A stretch of 23,508 nucleotides of DNA, from positions 1 to 23,508 of the forward strand of contig QANT01007984.1 of assembly GCA_003254885.1 (NCBI GenBank), given 5' to 3'. The notes beneath the pieces were generated by a model. That model was given only the letters and a program-made list of their open reading frames with translations. It searched no databases and had not been told where the DNA came from. Origin of the DNA: Purshia tridentata. Its lineage: Eukaryota > Streptophyta > Magnoliopsida > Rosales > Rosaceae. This document shows positions 1 through 9,788 of this stretch, piece by piece (position 1 is the first letter of the stretch; each line of letters opens with the position of its first letter). The position numbers were made by a program, and so were the translations under genes.

Positions 1-111
1 GATAGGTTGCAGGAAGAGAGGGAGGTGCATGGAGGCTGTTTTGATGATTTTTTGTTTTTTAATTTTTTGTTATTAAGTTTTTAGTTTTATTTTTATTATT
101 TAAAGGCTGAG

Positions 112-360
112 TTGTCACTGAGTGGATGCCAATGTGGCAAGTTGGGTCTCACAAACACTCATGTGGCACTAATATGGATGAAAAAACGATATTACCCATG
201 CCACGTCAGCATTTTTGACGGAGATGAGGACGGAGTTAAGGAATGGGTAATGTGGGACACGAGATTAATGTTCAAGGGTTTATGTGGGAAAAATTAATGT
301 CAAGGGGTAAAGTGAGACGAAACGCATAAGTCAAGGGGCAAATGTATAAATAAGCCTAGA
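112..360. mobile_element. Right-hand part of a MITE-like TIR element, cut by the window edge
   Basis: The stretch ends in a motif (aaataagcc, about 349-357) that matches in kind the terminal motif of the foldback element at 12637-13143 (aataataagcc). It also contains the subterminal phrase ggtaaagtgagac (305-317), present near the right end of that element. The interior has phrases such as ccacgtcagcatttttgacgg that I associate from memory with plant Mutator-like MITEs. No matching left terminal repeat lies in positions 1-111, so the left end is outside the window or lost. The small open frame at 112-297 has no recognisable protein features and I do not call it a gene. Confidence 0.45.
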
Positions 361-362
361 TA

Positions 363-859
363 AAATACCTTTATATAAACATATTTAACAAATCCTCTAT
401 ATAAAATAAAACAGTTAAAAAAATCTCTTTGGGTCTCACTGCCTCGTCTTCTCCCTGCTACTTTCTCAGCTTGCTTAAAATAGAAACCCTACACTACGTC
501 CATGGTTCACTAGGTTAAACATAAACCCAATAAGCTCATTAAAGCTCGTATGAGTGAAATGATTTAGACATACACCTCAAATAATAATCAATTGATATAC
601 ATCCACAATTCCTCAAATTTCTTAATCAGCATAAAGTCATAATTCCTCAATTAGCCATATTTTGAAGAAAAATTTGTTAATTATTATTTAAGAATTATAT
701 TTGTTACCCAACATATATAATTTCACTCTACTTATTTAGGGAATAGAGTTTTATTATTTCAGGGTACGACCAATTCAAGATGGAATGCATCTCTTAATTA
801 CAATCCTTTGGTACAAGGGAAAACCCTTTAATTCCAATTATGACGGAACTGAAATCATC
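363..859. other. AT-rich intergenic DNA, nothing recognised
   Basis: No open frame with a recognisable product, no RNA gene and no clear repeat was seen here on either strand. Confidence 0.5.
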
Positions 860-1547
860 TGATGGGGTGTGTAAGTGTTTGGATTTGTTATTCCCAATAG
901 GCGAGTGAATTATTGGAAAACCGGCATTTGGATGAAGTGTTTGGTAAATTTGGTTAGGTTGAATCAGAGATTCGATTTGGGATGCGATTGTATCTAGACT
1001 TGGTTCTAGACTGCCTACATACCTGGTGCAGAATCAAATCACACGTAATTCCAAGATTTTGGGAATTAAATGGGTGAAAGACCCATTTAAATGATTTTAG
1101 TAATTTGGGTAGGATTTAAAGCTCTTGGATTTGATGTGGGAAATTAATTCAAGACTTTGTGTATAGAATTAATTTTTGAGAAATTTGATTGGATTTGATT
1201 GGGTTGTGGTTACACCTAAATTTAAGAATGAGTTGCCTACATACCCTTGACGGGATCAAACCGAATGTAGTCCATTATTAAATTTGAGTGGCTGGCTTTG
1301 TGCCATTTTGCAGGATTGGTTTGGGATTTGGATTTGAGAATCTCGGTTTTGTACCAATTTGAGATAAATGATTTTATACCATTTGAGAGTATGAATTTGG
1401 AATTTGAATTTGGAAGAAATGTGCCAATTAATTAAGTTTGCATAATTTATTTATTAAATGACATATGTTCTTATTTTTAATGGGTGACTATGAATTTGGT
1501 TATGTGCCCACTAATTGTGCTATGTCAATCACATTTCATATTTTTAA
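860..1547. repeat. Degenerate repeat DNA with two related 40-45 bp blocks
   Basis: Two related blocks lie about 220 bp apart: 1010-1053 and 1230-1273. Both begin tgcctacatacc, continue with a gatcaaa or aatcaaa core, and end in (a)cgtaattcc or atgtagtcc. The region is rich in tttgg/gattt words and has no coding frame. Blocks of this type resemble sequence I recall from plant Gypsy LTR regions, which is inference only. A short inverted repeat (aaatgggt/acccattt) lies at about 1068-1088. Confidence 0.4.
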
Positions 1548-1830
1548 GGAATAATTAGAAATAGGTCCAATTTTGAAGGGTCATTCGGACTAAAACCATG
1601 TAGAAATTTAAATTAATACTTAAATCTAATTTTTTAAATTGAGTCTAAAAAATAGAATTTTTAAAATTTTCACTCATATTATCTCTTAAAATTAAGATAA
1701 TTAATATGAATTAATTTTAAAATTATGAAAAATAATATCTATTCAGACTTTTTAATTAAAACATTCAAGATTATTTAGTGTTATATTTTTTAATTTAAAA
1801 TAATAAATGATAATATCTGTTTATATTATA
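1548..1830. repeat. Copy 1 of a dispersed LTR-like repeat (copy 2 at 5067-5377)
   Basis: From ggaataattagaaatagg (1548) to about 1830 this stretch aligns in the same orientation with 5067-5345, with scattered substitutions and small indels. The shared run acttaaat..ttttttaa, the phrase cattatctcttaaaattaag and the late phrase ataataaatgataatat are easy landmarks. The last part of copy 2, ending in ggttgttaca, is not found at the matching place here, so copy 1 is truncated or has diverged at its right end. It has no coding capacity. Copy 2 shows the real ends of the element. Confidence 0.75.
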
Positions 1831-1894
1831 TAATAAAGAAAATATATTAACTCATAAAAAATAATCAAACAAGTAAGAGAAAAATATATACATA

Positions 1895-2160
1895 TAGGTA
1901 CATTTCAATTGTATCAATATCTGGGTTAGTATATATATATATATATATATTTGAACTGCTTCATTTCTGGAGTTTTGAGAGTAAATATCATCTTTTCACC
2001 TCATCCCCTCCTAGGGTATAGAATGAGTTCGGTAGAGGTGTTATGTTAAGGTTTAGCTCTAGGATTTTGGGTGGAGCCCAAAATCCTGAAGCTAAACCAT
2101 AACATAAGAGCCGACAAATTAGAGTCGATCGATTGATTAGTACAATTGAAATGTATCTAT
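1895..2160. mobile_element. Small foldback/MITE-like element with inner hairpin
   Basis: The outer arms are about 24 bp inverted repeats at 1895-1918 and 2137-2160, with a perfect 15-bp core (1899-1913 against 2141-2155). Inside is a second inverted repeat: 2041-2071 pairs with 2077-2107 at 28 of 31 positions around a 5-base loop (2072-2076). A (TA)n run lies at about 1930-1950. No target-site duplication is certain. The 266-bp size, terminal inverted repeats and lack of coding fit a MITE. The inner hairpin could also give a small-RNA precursor if transcribed. Confidence 0.55.
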
Positions 2161-3031
2161 AAACCAAAGTCAACCGTTCATTTGGTATAGTCAAATCTCA
2201 TAATTAATTATATGATAATATTTAGGACGTATAATATAATATTATAATAATAAGGTATATACAATTAGAATAATATTATGATAATATTAGGATTTATATA
2301 TCATTAATTTTAGAATAATATTACATATTTTTTAAATTAAAAACATATGTATAATATTTTTGGACTTTAGTAAAAAATAAAAAAGTATTAAGATATTAGT
2401 CTAAAAGAGGAGAAAAAATTGGACCAGCCTATAAATCACTCTATTTTTAATGGACAAAAAAGAATTTGGGATAGGTCCATTAGACTCTGTTACCAATTAT
2501 TTGTTGATTGGTAAAAATTCAATTGTTAATGAGATATTTCATTGAACTTGTCTCATTAAACTTTATATGAATTGCACCAACCATTTGTTAACTGATTTTT
2601 TCTTTTTTTTCAATAATACTATTCTTTCCACATTTACTATACTATATTACGTGTCATCATTATACTAGACAGAGTTTTTCCTTATTTTTAGGGCTTTTAT
2701 ATTTATTTTTTTAATGTCCAATGTATGAATGCTATGTAGATTGCCACGTAAGGTGGTATAAAATTATGGTATGAAAACAAGGTAAGTATAACATTTTTGC
2801 TTTTCTTGTGGGCTAATATTTGTTTTGCCAAAAATACTCTAGCTACTTAATGGCCGAGCACTAACTGAGACCAAACTTGAATTAAATTGCTCTTTGGTTT
2901 ATATTTTGCAATTGTTGTTTGTCTACTTCTCCTGCAACAAGGTAAGTACAAAGAGAATCTCTTTAATCTATTAACTTGCCAAATTCATCTCTAGCATGCA
3001 GACTTGGCATGGCAAACTTCTCTGCATCATT
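2161..3031. other. AT-rich intergenic DNA left of the copia element
   Basis: Very AT-rich, with repeated ataatatta words around 2210-2330. No gene, RNA or structured repeat was recognised. I looked for a missing first exon of the terpene synthase found on the far side of the copia element and did not find one. Confidence 0.5.
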
Positions 3032-3519
3032 TGTAAACCACATTTAAATTAATTAATTTATATACCTTATAGCAAACATAAGTAAGAACACAAATAAACC
3101 TCAATATATACACCACCGTAGCTTACCATTAGATGAAGAAGACATGGTGAATCAATGAACTAGTCTTCTACTCTCTCTACAACTTAAAGCAATTGATTCT
3201 ATGGGCTCAATATTTTGCAGTGTGTATGAGAGCAGGGACCAGCTCTATTTAGTGATAGCTTGACAAGTCCTTCCCATAATGGACTTAGTGCCGAGCACAA
3301 AGACTGCTCCCTTAAGGTTTAGAGTCCTAGTTCATATCTAGCTGAACCATTATAGCTCCTAATAAGTCCCTCAATCCTTAAGAAACACTATTATTGTAGC
3401 TGTCGAATAGGATGAATCCGGATAGACTTAGGTAAGCTCAATTCCTTGTTCTTTAAGACATGATGAGTTGCTGTTAGTATCTAAGTGAGTTAGTGATTGT
3501 CCATATTAAAATTCTTACA
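3032..3519 (-). repeat. 3' LTR of the copia element
   Basis: 488 bp, aligned over its whole length with 9789-10275. It lies next to the polypurine tract, which makes it the 3' LTR of a minus-strand element. Its TATA-like segment differs from that of the other LTR: around 3247-3256 it reads tttagtgat where the 5' LTR has an intact TATAAATA on the minus strand. Confidence 0.95.
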
Positions 3520-3530
3520 TTCTCCCACTT
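3520..3530 (-). other. Polypurine tract of the copia element
   Basis: On the minus strand this reads AAGTGGGAGAA, ending directly at the TG start of the 3' LTR. It is the expected primer site for plus-strand cDNA synthesis and confirms the element's orientation. Confidence 0.85.
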
Positions 3531-4101
3531 GGACAACACTACCTCACATAGCAAGAGCACCAAAATTTGAACAAGGAATCCTTAGTGATCACATGAGCTA
3601 CACCTGTGTCAAAACTTATTTCAAGACTTGGTCAATTTCAATTATCTACCTTGAACCACAGAAAATCATATGTTTAACTAAACATAAGCACTCTGTAATT
3701 ACTAAGGCTGAAATCAAAACCACAGAAGTCACCACAAAGATATGAGATAAAAAACTAATGCATTGAATAATGGTTATAAAACCAATAACCATCGGCCAAA
3801 TGCATAGTCCACTCAAAGTTTTCAAAAAGAAAAGCTTACTGATGCTTCAGAGATGAAGCTCTTTCACAAGATTAAACTAGTATGTCTTTACCCATTATCT
3901 AAGAACTGGTAATAAAAGCTTAGAACCTTGGTAAGTATGAATTAATTTCTGCAATAATATACTAAAGACAACAATAATTGGAACACAAAATCCAATAGCA
4001 AAACTTGAAAGATATTAAAATTAAAGTCAGTTAACCAATACATTATAGAATCAAGTTCATATATAACTGAGAGATAATAAGAGACAAGATTAAAATAATG
4101 A
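3531..4101. other. Noncoding internal region between RNase H and 3' LTR
   Basis: This stretch of about 570 bp lies between the RNase H stop and the polypurine tract. The plus-strand open frame at 3497-3745 overlaps the LTR end and shows no family features. I see no extra gene such as an envelope-like frame here. Confidence 0.6.
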
Positions 4102-5061
4102 CTACTCCCACTGATCCGAAGAATCCAAATTTTCTAGTAACCCCATTTTAGGAATATGATCAAGAAAACCTTTTACTAGCAATGCCTTTGTAAAAGGATC
4201 TGCCAATTGAAACTTGGTGGAAATATGTAACACTTGTAACTCTTCATTTCGAACTCTCTCTCTCACCATCAGGTATTTAGGTTCTATATGCCTTGAACTT
4301 GAAAATCTCTTGTTATTCTTGGCAAAAAACACAGCGGCACTGTTGTCACAAAATAATTTAAGAGGTCTAGAAATCGAATCCACTATCCCAATCTCTTTAA
4401 TGAAATTTCTAAGCCATAAAGCCTGTACAGCCGTTTCATGTAACGCTACAAATTCAGCCTGCATTGTGGAAGTGGTTGTAAAAGTCTGTTTAGTGCTTTT
4501 CCAAGACACTGCTCCTCCAGCCATCATGAAAATGTAACCTGTAGTAGACTTGTAATCATCAGTGTCTCCTACAAAATCTGAGTCTCCATATCCTACCAGC
4601 TCAAGTTCTTCACTCCTTCTATAAACCAAACATATAATTCTTAGTCCTCTGTAGATATCTCAAAACCTTCTTCCCTGCAACCCAATGATGATGACCTAGG
4701 TTGAGCTGAAACCTACTAAGCATTGATACTGAATGTGCAAGATCAGGTCTAGTGCACACTTGTGTGTACATTAGGCTGCCAATGAGCGAAGCATAAGGTT
4801 TAGTGTCCATTGCAGCCTTCTCAATTTGATTTTTAGGACACTGACCTTTATGAAGGTTGTCTCCTTTGCTCATGGGAGCTTCCCCTGGTGCACAATTCAA
4901 CATATCAAACCTCATAAGAACTCTATTAATGTAATTTTTCTGCGAGAGTCCTAATAGGCCATGCTTCCTATTCCTACAAATTTTGATTCCCAAAACAAAA
5001 GATGCTTCTCCTAAATCTTTCATATCAAAACGATTTGAAAGAAAAGCCTTTGTTTCATTTA
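4102..5061 (-). pseudogene. Copia reverse transcriptase C-terminus and RNase H
   Basis: Two minus-strand frames (5061 to 4619, then 4629 to 4102) together cover the end of the copia RT and the RNase H domain. Landmarks of the first are MKDLGEASFVLGIKI, then YINRVLMRF, then GSLMYTQVCTRPDLAHSVS. RNase H landmarks in the second are GYGDSDFVGD (first catalytic Asp), DYKSTTGYIF, SWKSTKQ, TTTSTMQAEFVAL (catalytic Glu), LFCDNSAA (Asp) and ADPFTKAL near the end. The two frames overlap at 4619-4629 and need a single-base shift to join, so the gene is broken there. Just upstream the reading frame is interrupted by the insertion at 5067-5377. The role in a live element is cDNA synthesis and removal of the RNA strand. 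Confidence 0.9.
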
Positions 5062-5066
5062 ACAAA

Positions 5067-5377
5067 GGAATAATTAGAAATAGGTCCAATTTTGAAGGGT
5101 CATTCAGACTAAAACCATATATAAATTTAAATTCATACTTAAATCCAATTTTTTAGACTAAGGTCCAAAAAATCGACTTTTTAAAATTTTGACTCATATT
5201 ATCTCTTAAAATTAAGATAATCAATATGAATTAATTTTAAAAATGAAAGATAATATCTGTTTAGACATATTTAATCAAAACATTCAAGATTATCTAGTTT
5301 TATATTTTTTAATAATAATAAATGATAATATCCATTTATATTAATTATAATTTACTTAAAAGGTACAGGTTGTTACA
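5067..5377. mobile_element. 311-bp LTR-like insertion (copy 2) within the RT gene
   Basis: The insertion splits the copia RT just after the catalytic YVDD segment. It is flanked by a 5-bp direct repeat acaaa (5062-5066 and 5378-5382; aacaaa, 6 bp, if the ends are shifted by one). Removing it and one repeat restores an open RT frame at the join. On the minus strand it begins TGTAACAACC, as many plant Gypsy LTRs do, but ends ..TTATTCC, not the usual ..CA. I therefore read it as a solo LTR or LTR-derived element with a decayed end. It carries no coding sequence. Its relative lies at 1548-1830. Confidence 0.75.
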
Positions 5378-5545
5378 ACAAATTTTCACTGCTGGCCAAT
5401 AGTATATCATCTACATAAAGCACCAAAAAAATGTATCAGCTCCCACTTATCTTAAGATAAATGCACTCATCTAAAGGGTTTTCTATAAAACCATTTGAAA
5501 CCACAACTGAGTCAAACTTACGGTACCATTGCCTTGAAGCTTGCT
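5378..5545 (-). pseudogene. Copia reverse transcriptase, catalytic YVDD segment
   Basis: The minus strand encodes FLVLYVDDILLASSENLL next to the insertion. The YVDD catalytic motif is at 5406-5417. Upstream the same frame holds the conserved YGLKQASRQWY motif (about 5530-5560), but a TGA stop lies at about 5430 between SG-S and YIFLV. A single-base frameshift near 5590-5605 separates this segment from the upstream RT/integrase frame. The two catalytic Asp residues are intact, although the protein cannot be made. Confidence 0.88.
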
Positions 5546-6877
5546 TTAAGCCATAAATTGACTTTTTAAGCTTACACACCGTGTGCTCAGTACCTTGCTT
5601 AATGAGCCTTCAGGTTGGACCATATATATCTCTTCCCCTAAATCTCCATTTAAAAATGCTGTCTTGACATCCATCTGATGTAATTCCATGTTAAAGTGTG
5701 CAACTAAGCTCATTATAACTCTAAAAGCATCTTTAGTGGAAACAAGTGAAAAGGTTTCTGTATAATCTACCCCTTCTTTTTGAGTGAAGCCTTTAGCCAG
5801 TAATCTAGCTTTATATCTTTTTATTTTACCATCAGGACCTCTTTTGGTCTTGAAAACCCACTTGCAGCCTATAGGTTTAATGTTTTCAGGTGGTTCAACC
5901 AAATCCCAGACACGATTGTTAGCCATAGACTCTAATTCTGATTCCATATCTAATTTCCAATTCTCTACTTGATCACTATTGATGGCTTCCTTGAAACTCA
6001 GTGGATCACTCTCCTCCCTGAAATCTGTTTCTTGTAGATAAACCATGTAGTCTTCTGAAATTGCTGGTCTTCTCACTCTTTGAGACTGCCTCCTAGGTGC
6101 TTCTCCTATTGGTTGTGCTGGAGGTTGATCTTCTAAGAGATGATTGTCTACAACCTTTGTTATAGTACCAGTTGACTTTATTTCTTCAGTGTTGCTTATA
6201 TTAAAATTAAGGATTGTTGGTTCTAGTGAGCTTGTGGAAGTGTCAAGTTGTTCTTCTAAAAAGGACTCATCCGAAAATTGATTTTGGTCAGAGGTATTAT
6301 CTTCTATGAATCTTGCCTTGTTGGTCTCTACAATTCTTGTATGGTTCTTTGGACAATAGAACTTGTAACCCTTAGATTTCTCTGGATAGCCAATAAAGTA
6401 AGCACTCACTGTTTTGGCATCTAATTTCTTTTCTTGGGGATTATAAATTCTAGCTTCAGCCTTACATCCCCAAAAATGGAGATGAAATAGACTTGGCTTT
6501 CTATTTGTCCATAATTCAAAAGGTGTCTTTTGGATTGATTTACTTGGANCTGATTTACTTGGAACCCTATTTGAAATGTAATTTGCTGTTTTCAAGGCTT
6601 CTTCCCATAAGAATTTCGGCAAGTCAGTAATACACATCATACTTCTCACCATGTTTAGAAGGGTTCTATTCCTTCTTTCAGCAACTCCATTTTGTTCTGG
6701 AGTTCCAAGTGTGGTGTATTGGGCTTGTATGCCTTGTTCTTGTAGGTAAAGAGCAAAAGGTCCTTTGTTTTGCCCTGACTCATCATACCTACCATAAAAC
6801 TCCCCTCCCCTATCAGATCTCACAATTTTAATTGATTTATCCAGCTGCTTTTCAACTTCAGTTTTAAAAATTTTAAA
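5546..6877 (-). pseudogene. Copia integrase C-terminal part and RT N-terminal part
   Basis: One long minus-strand frame, with a methionine at 6821-6823, carries the second and third integrase catalytic residues: RSDRGGEFYGRYD (Asp), and GTPEQNGVAERRNRTLL (Glu). Conserved copia phrases PKFLWEEALKTANYI and FELWTNRKPS follow. After a variable linker comes the RT: ENWKLDMESELESM, NRVWDLV, GCKWVFKTK, KARLLAKGFTQKEGVDY and HQMDVKTAFLNGDLGEEIYM. The frame then shifts and ends in unrelated residues. At 6536-6565 a 15-bp unit is repeated in tandem and includes the N at 6549, adding five residues. The upstream part of the integrase is out of frame because of the 151-bp duplication. Confidence 0.92.
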
Positions 6878-7179
6878 AACTTCTAAGGCTTTCGATTTTT
6901 CTGAGATTAAGTATAAATAACAAAATCTAGAAAAATCATCTATGAAGGTTATGAAATACTGATTCCCACATATGGTTTGGGTTGGAAAAGGGCCACAAAT
7001 GTCTGTGTGTATTATTTCTAAGAGTTGTAACTTCTAAGGCTTTCGATTTTTCTGAGATTAAGTATAAATAACAAAATCTAGAAAAATCATCTATGAAGGT
7101 TATGAAATACTGATTCCCACATATGGTTTGGGTTGGAAAAGGGCCACAAATGTCTGTGTGTATTATTTCTAAGAGTTGT
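6878..7179. repeat. Exact 151-bp tandem duplication within the integrase gene
   Basis: 6878-7028 and 7029-7179 read identically by eye. The unit begins aacttctaaggctttcg and ends tctaagagttgt. Because 151 is not a multiple of three, the duplication shifts the integrase frame. Both copies encode the first integrase Asp region (HTDICGPF) and the following FIDDFSRF segment. The LTRs have clearly diverged while these units have not, so the duplication is much younger than the insertion, or it is an assembly fault. Confidence 0.93.
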
Positions 7180-7760
7180 AGGCTTCGGTTAGAATTTTTC
7201 TTCCTAGAGTTGGTCATTTTGCCTTTTATGCACTCTATGCAGATATTAAAATCTGTATAATCCAGTTTTGGAAGCATATTATCCTTTTCTAATTTTCGTA
7301 TCCTTTCTTTAGAGATATGTCCTAGTCTTTTATGCCATAGGAAAGATGAACTTTCCTTAGAACTAGGTCTCTTATTCCCTACAGTATTTTCAATCAGATA
7401 GGTTTCTGCAGGCATCTCATACATCAGTTTCCAATATCCATCAAACATTAAAGCTTTACCAACAAAAACTGAATTTAAATAAAAATGAAAGCCATCTTTA
7501 TTAATATTGAAAGTAAAACCAGAATCTGTAAGTTTGGAAATCAAAACTAAGTTCCTTCTCATAGAAGGAATGACAAATACATTGTCCAACTCTAATAAAT
7601 AACCTGACTCTAACCTAAAACTAAAAACTCCTATGGCCTTCACAGCTACTTTTATTCCATTGCCAGCATAAACTCTTGCTTCCTCCTCACTTGGTGTCCT
7701 TTTTCTTGTCATGCCCTGCATAGTATTAGAAATATGTATGGGTGAGGCTGTATCTAACCA
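6936..7760 (-). pseudogene. Copia protease and integrase N-terminal domain
   Basis: Immediately after the stop that ends gag, the same minus-strand frame continues with WLDTASPIHISNTMQGM. This is the copia protease active-site region, with DTAS where the family usually has D-(S/T)-G-A. The GAG-pre-integrase region follows: FLWHKRLGHISKERI gives the zinc-binding His pair and CIEC gives the Cys pair. The integrase core then begins with HTDICGPF (first catalytic Asp) and FITFIDDFSRFCYLY. The frame runs into the 151-bp tandem duplication, repeats part of this core and terminates. A Gly-to-Ala change at the protease site may be a family variant or decay. Confidence 0.88.
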
Positions 7761-9365
7761 CTAAGTGTTTGAAGAAATCGTAACTAAATTGCTGTCAATA
7801 CAATGGAAAATATGTTTCTTACCCTTCTTGGCTAGCCAACCCTTATAGTTAAAACAGTTCCTCTTCATATGACCTTCTTTCTTGCAGAAATAGCACTTGA
7901 AAGGTGTAGTTTGAACTGGTCCTAAGTTGTGAGAGTTGCTAGGTGTGTTGGGGGCCTTGGTAGGTTGAGGCGTATTCTTGGGAACCTGATTCTCCTTGGC
8001 AGCTTTGAATTTGCCTTTCTTGAACTGGTTTTTAACAACTAGATTAACAACAACTTCTCCCTTCTCCTTTCTGATTCTTTCTTCTTCTTGGAAACAAATG
8101 GAGATGAGTTCATTCAAACTCCATTTGTCTTGTTGAGTATTATAAGTAGTCCTCAATTGTCCATACTGGTTTGGCAATGAGTTCAATGCCATATGAACCA
8201 GAAAAGAATTAGAAATTGCAATGTCCAGGGCCTTGAGCTTAGAGGCAATATCTATAAGCTTCAGAATGTGCTCACGCACACTCCCCTGTCCATCATATCT
8301 GGTAGATGTTAAAGCAGTCATCAAATTTCCAGTTTCAGCTTTTTTAGATTCCTTAAACTTCTCACCAACAGCTTCTAGAAAATCCTTGGCTTTTTCACAG
8401 ATATCTATCTCACCTCTAACAGTATCAGTCATAGCCTTTTGCATAATCAATAAGGCCATCCTATTTGACTTCTCCCATTTTTCCATTTTCACTTTCTCCT
8501 CAGGTGTACTCTCAGGGGTGATTTGCTCAGGCTTCTCCTCTCTCAAGGCTAGGTCATACTCGGATAAGCCTAGATATAGCTCTACATCTTGTTTCCATTT
8601 CTTAAAATTAGAACCAGTGAGTGTTTCTATCTGAGCAAGGTTGGAGATAACTGGAAAATAAAATAAAACATATGGAAATGTCTAAGAACCTGCTATCACA
8701 AAAAAAATTAATTCATACTTTAAGAAAGTAACAAAACTGTTTATGCAAAACCAAGCAACACTTTTGAGCAAGATGACTTGATATGCCTTTTTTCATTCCT
8801 TATCATGTTACCAGATTACTAGAAAAAACAATTTCTAAGTAGTTCCTACACCTTTGAGCAAGAAGGAAACCACTAGGAGTAACCTTATGTTTTAACCAAC
8901 CTGTAACATGCTAGTATCAATCCTGAAAGCATAAATCCTTTGGGAAATAAATTGTGTAAATTATTTGATACTACAAGCTTGATCATAGAAACCGTAATTC
9001 CTAGAAACTTTCAATTAAATTATATTACTTTGGTGATACAAATCAATTTAGGCTTCTGGATTATGATCAAAATTAATTCTTTAAGTAATTGTTCTAATAT
9101 GATATAGAAGCGGATTATAATCAATAAAATTTAATTGCTTAACAATATTTATGCCAATATATATATATATATATACAGGCATGAAGCCCAGAATCAAGAA
9201 CACAAACTACATATATACGGCAGCAAGGCAATTCCAAATAAAACTCAAGAATGGGGCAGCATGCTTAGACTGAAAAGAACCTATTTGCACCCCCATGTGT
9301 GCTCTAACAGAAGTTAATTTTGCAGAATTTAATCCGAAAATCTTACCTGGTGCTAAAGCTCCCAT
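7761..9365 (-). pseudogene. Copia gag, two exons with a 696-bp intron, ending in a TAG
   Basis: The main exon is 8650 to 7761. It carries the capsid-like UBN2/gag region (TGSNFKKWKQDVELYL; SNRMALLIMQKAM; LTSTRYDGQGSVREHI; MALNSLPNQYGQLRTTY) and a CCHC zinc knuckle, CYFCKKEGHMKRNC (C-x2-C-x4-H-x4-C). It has no ATG at its start. Instead it begins at an acceptor-like ttttccag (minus strand, ag at 8651-8652). Upstream at 9365-9347 is ATGGGAGCTTTAGCACCAG followed by gtaaga. Joining 9347 to 8650 gives MGALAPV-ISNLAQIETL in one open frame. I infer a 19-nt first coding exon. The frame ends at TAG 7761-7763, just before WLDTAS of the protease; most copia elements read on at this point, so TGG to TAG is the likely damage. 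Confidence 0.8.
8651..9346 (-). other. Probable intron at the start of the copia gag
   Basis: The minus-strand donor (G|gtaaga, gt at 9345-9346) and acceptor (tattttccag, ag at 8651-8652) flank 696 bp of AT-rich sequence with stops in all frames and a TA microsatellite at about 9158-9175. Splicing would join a 19-nt ATG exon in frame to the gag body. The evidence is sequence only; no transcript was seen. Confidence 0.65.
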
Positions 9366-9774
9366 ATTTTCAGTTAAACCGAAAACAAACACAGCAGCCA
9401 AAATTCAGAGAAAAAACACCAAGTTGCGATGATATACAAATTTAACAATGGTCAATTATCATGAAGATAGAACAAACATGATCGATTTCTATAGATAAAC
9501 ATCATAGCAACCTAGAAAAGACCCAAACCGTTTTTCCCCCTTTTTTTTTTTTTTTTCCTTTGAAACCAAGAACAAGACGTGTTTTATTTTTAGAAATCTT
9601 ATTGAACGGGCTTTACTTTATGGGTCACACGTAACAACTTGGGCTTTTAATAGAACTTAAAAACTTGACTTTGAAAAGGGAAAATAGATACAATTTAGCA
9701 TGCTATTATATATTTTCTTGTTAAGGAAAAACAACCAGAAAAAAAACGTTTTTGATTCTTAAACATGTATCCTT
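9366..9774 (-). other. Copia 5' untranslated leader
   Basis: This lies between the primer binding site and the proposed gag ATG. It has a 16-17 base T run at about 9541-9557 (A run on the element's sense strand). No coding or RNA structure was recognised. Confidence 0.6.
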
Positions 9775-9786
9775 GCTCTGATACCA
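9775..9786 (-). other. Primer binding site for initiator Met-tRNA
   Basis: The minus strand reads TGGTATCAGAGC, continuing AAGG, two bases inside the 5' LTR end. This is the usual plant copia primer site, complementary to the 3' end of tRNA-iMet. It fixes 9789-10275 as the 5' LTR. Confidence 0.95.
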
Positions 9787-9788
9787 AA

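Noticed and set aside
112-297. 61-codon plus-strand open frame
   Set aside because: Lies inside a MITE-like sequence, with no protein features.
2041-2107. miRNA precursor
   Set aside because: The hairpin is strong but the 5-base loop and MITE-like outer arms favour a transposon; no expression evidence.
1988-2194. Minus-strand open frame of 68 codons
   Set aside because: Runs across a hairpin inside a foldback element; no family features.
3497-3745. Plus-strand open frame starting in the copia LTR
   Set aside because: Antisense to the element, overlaps the LTR end and polypurine tract, no recognisable domain.
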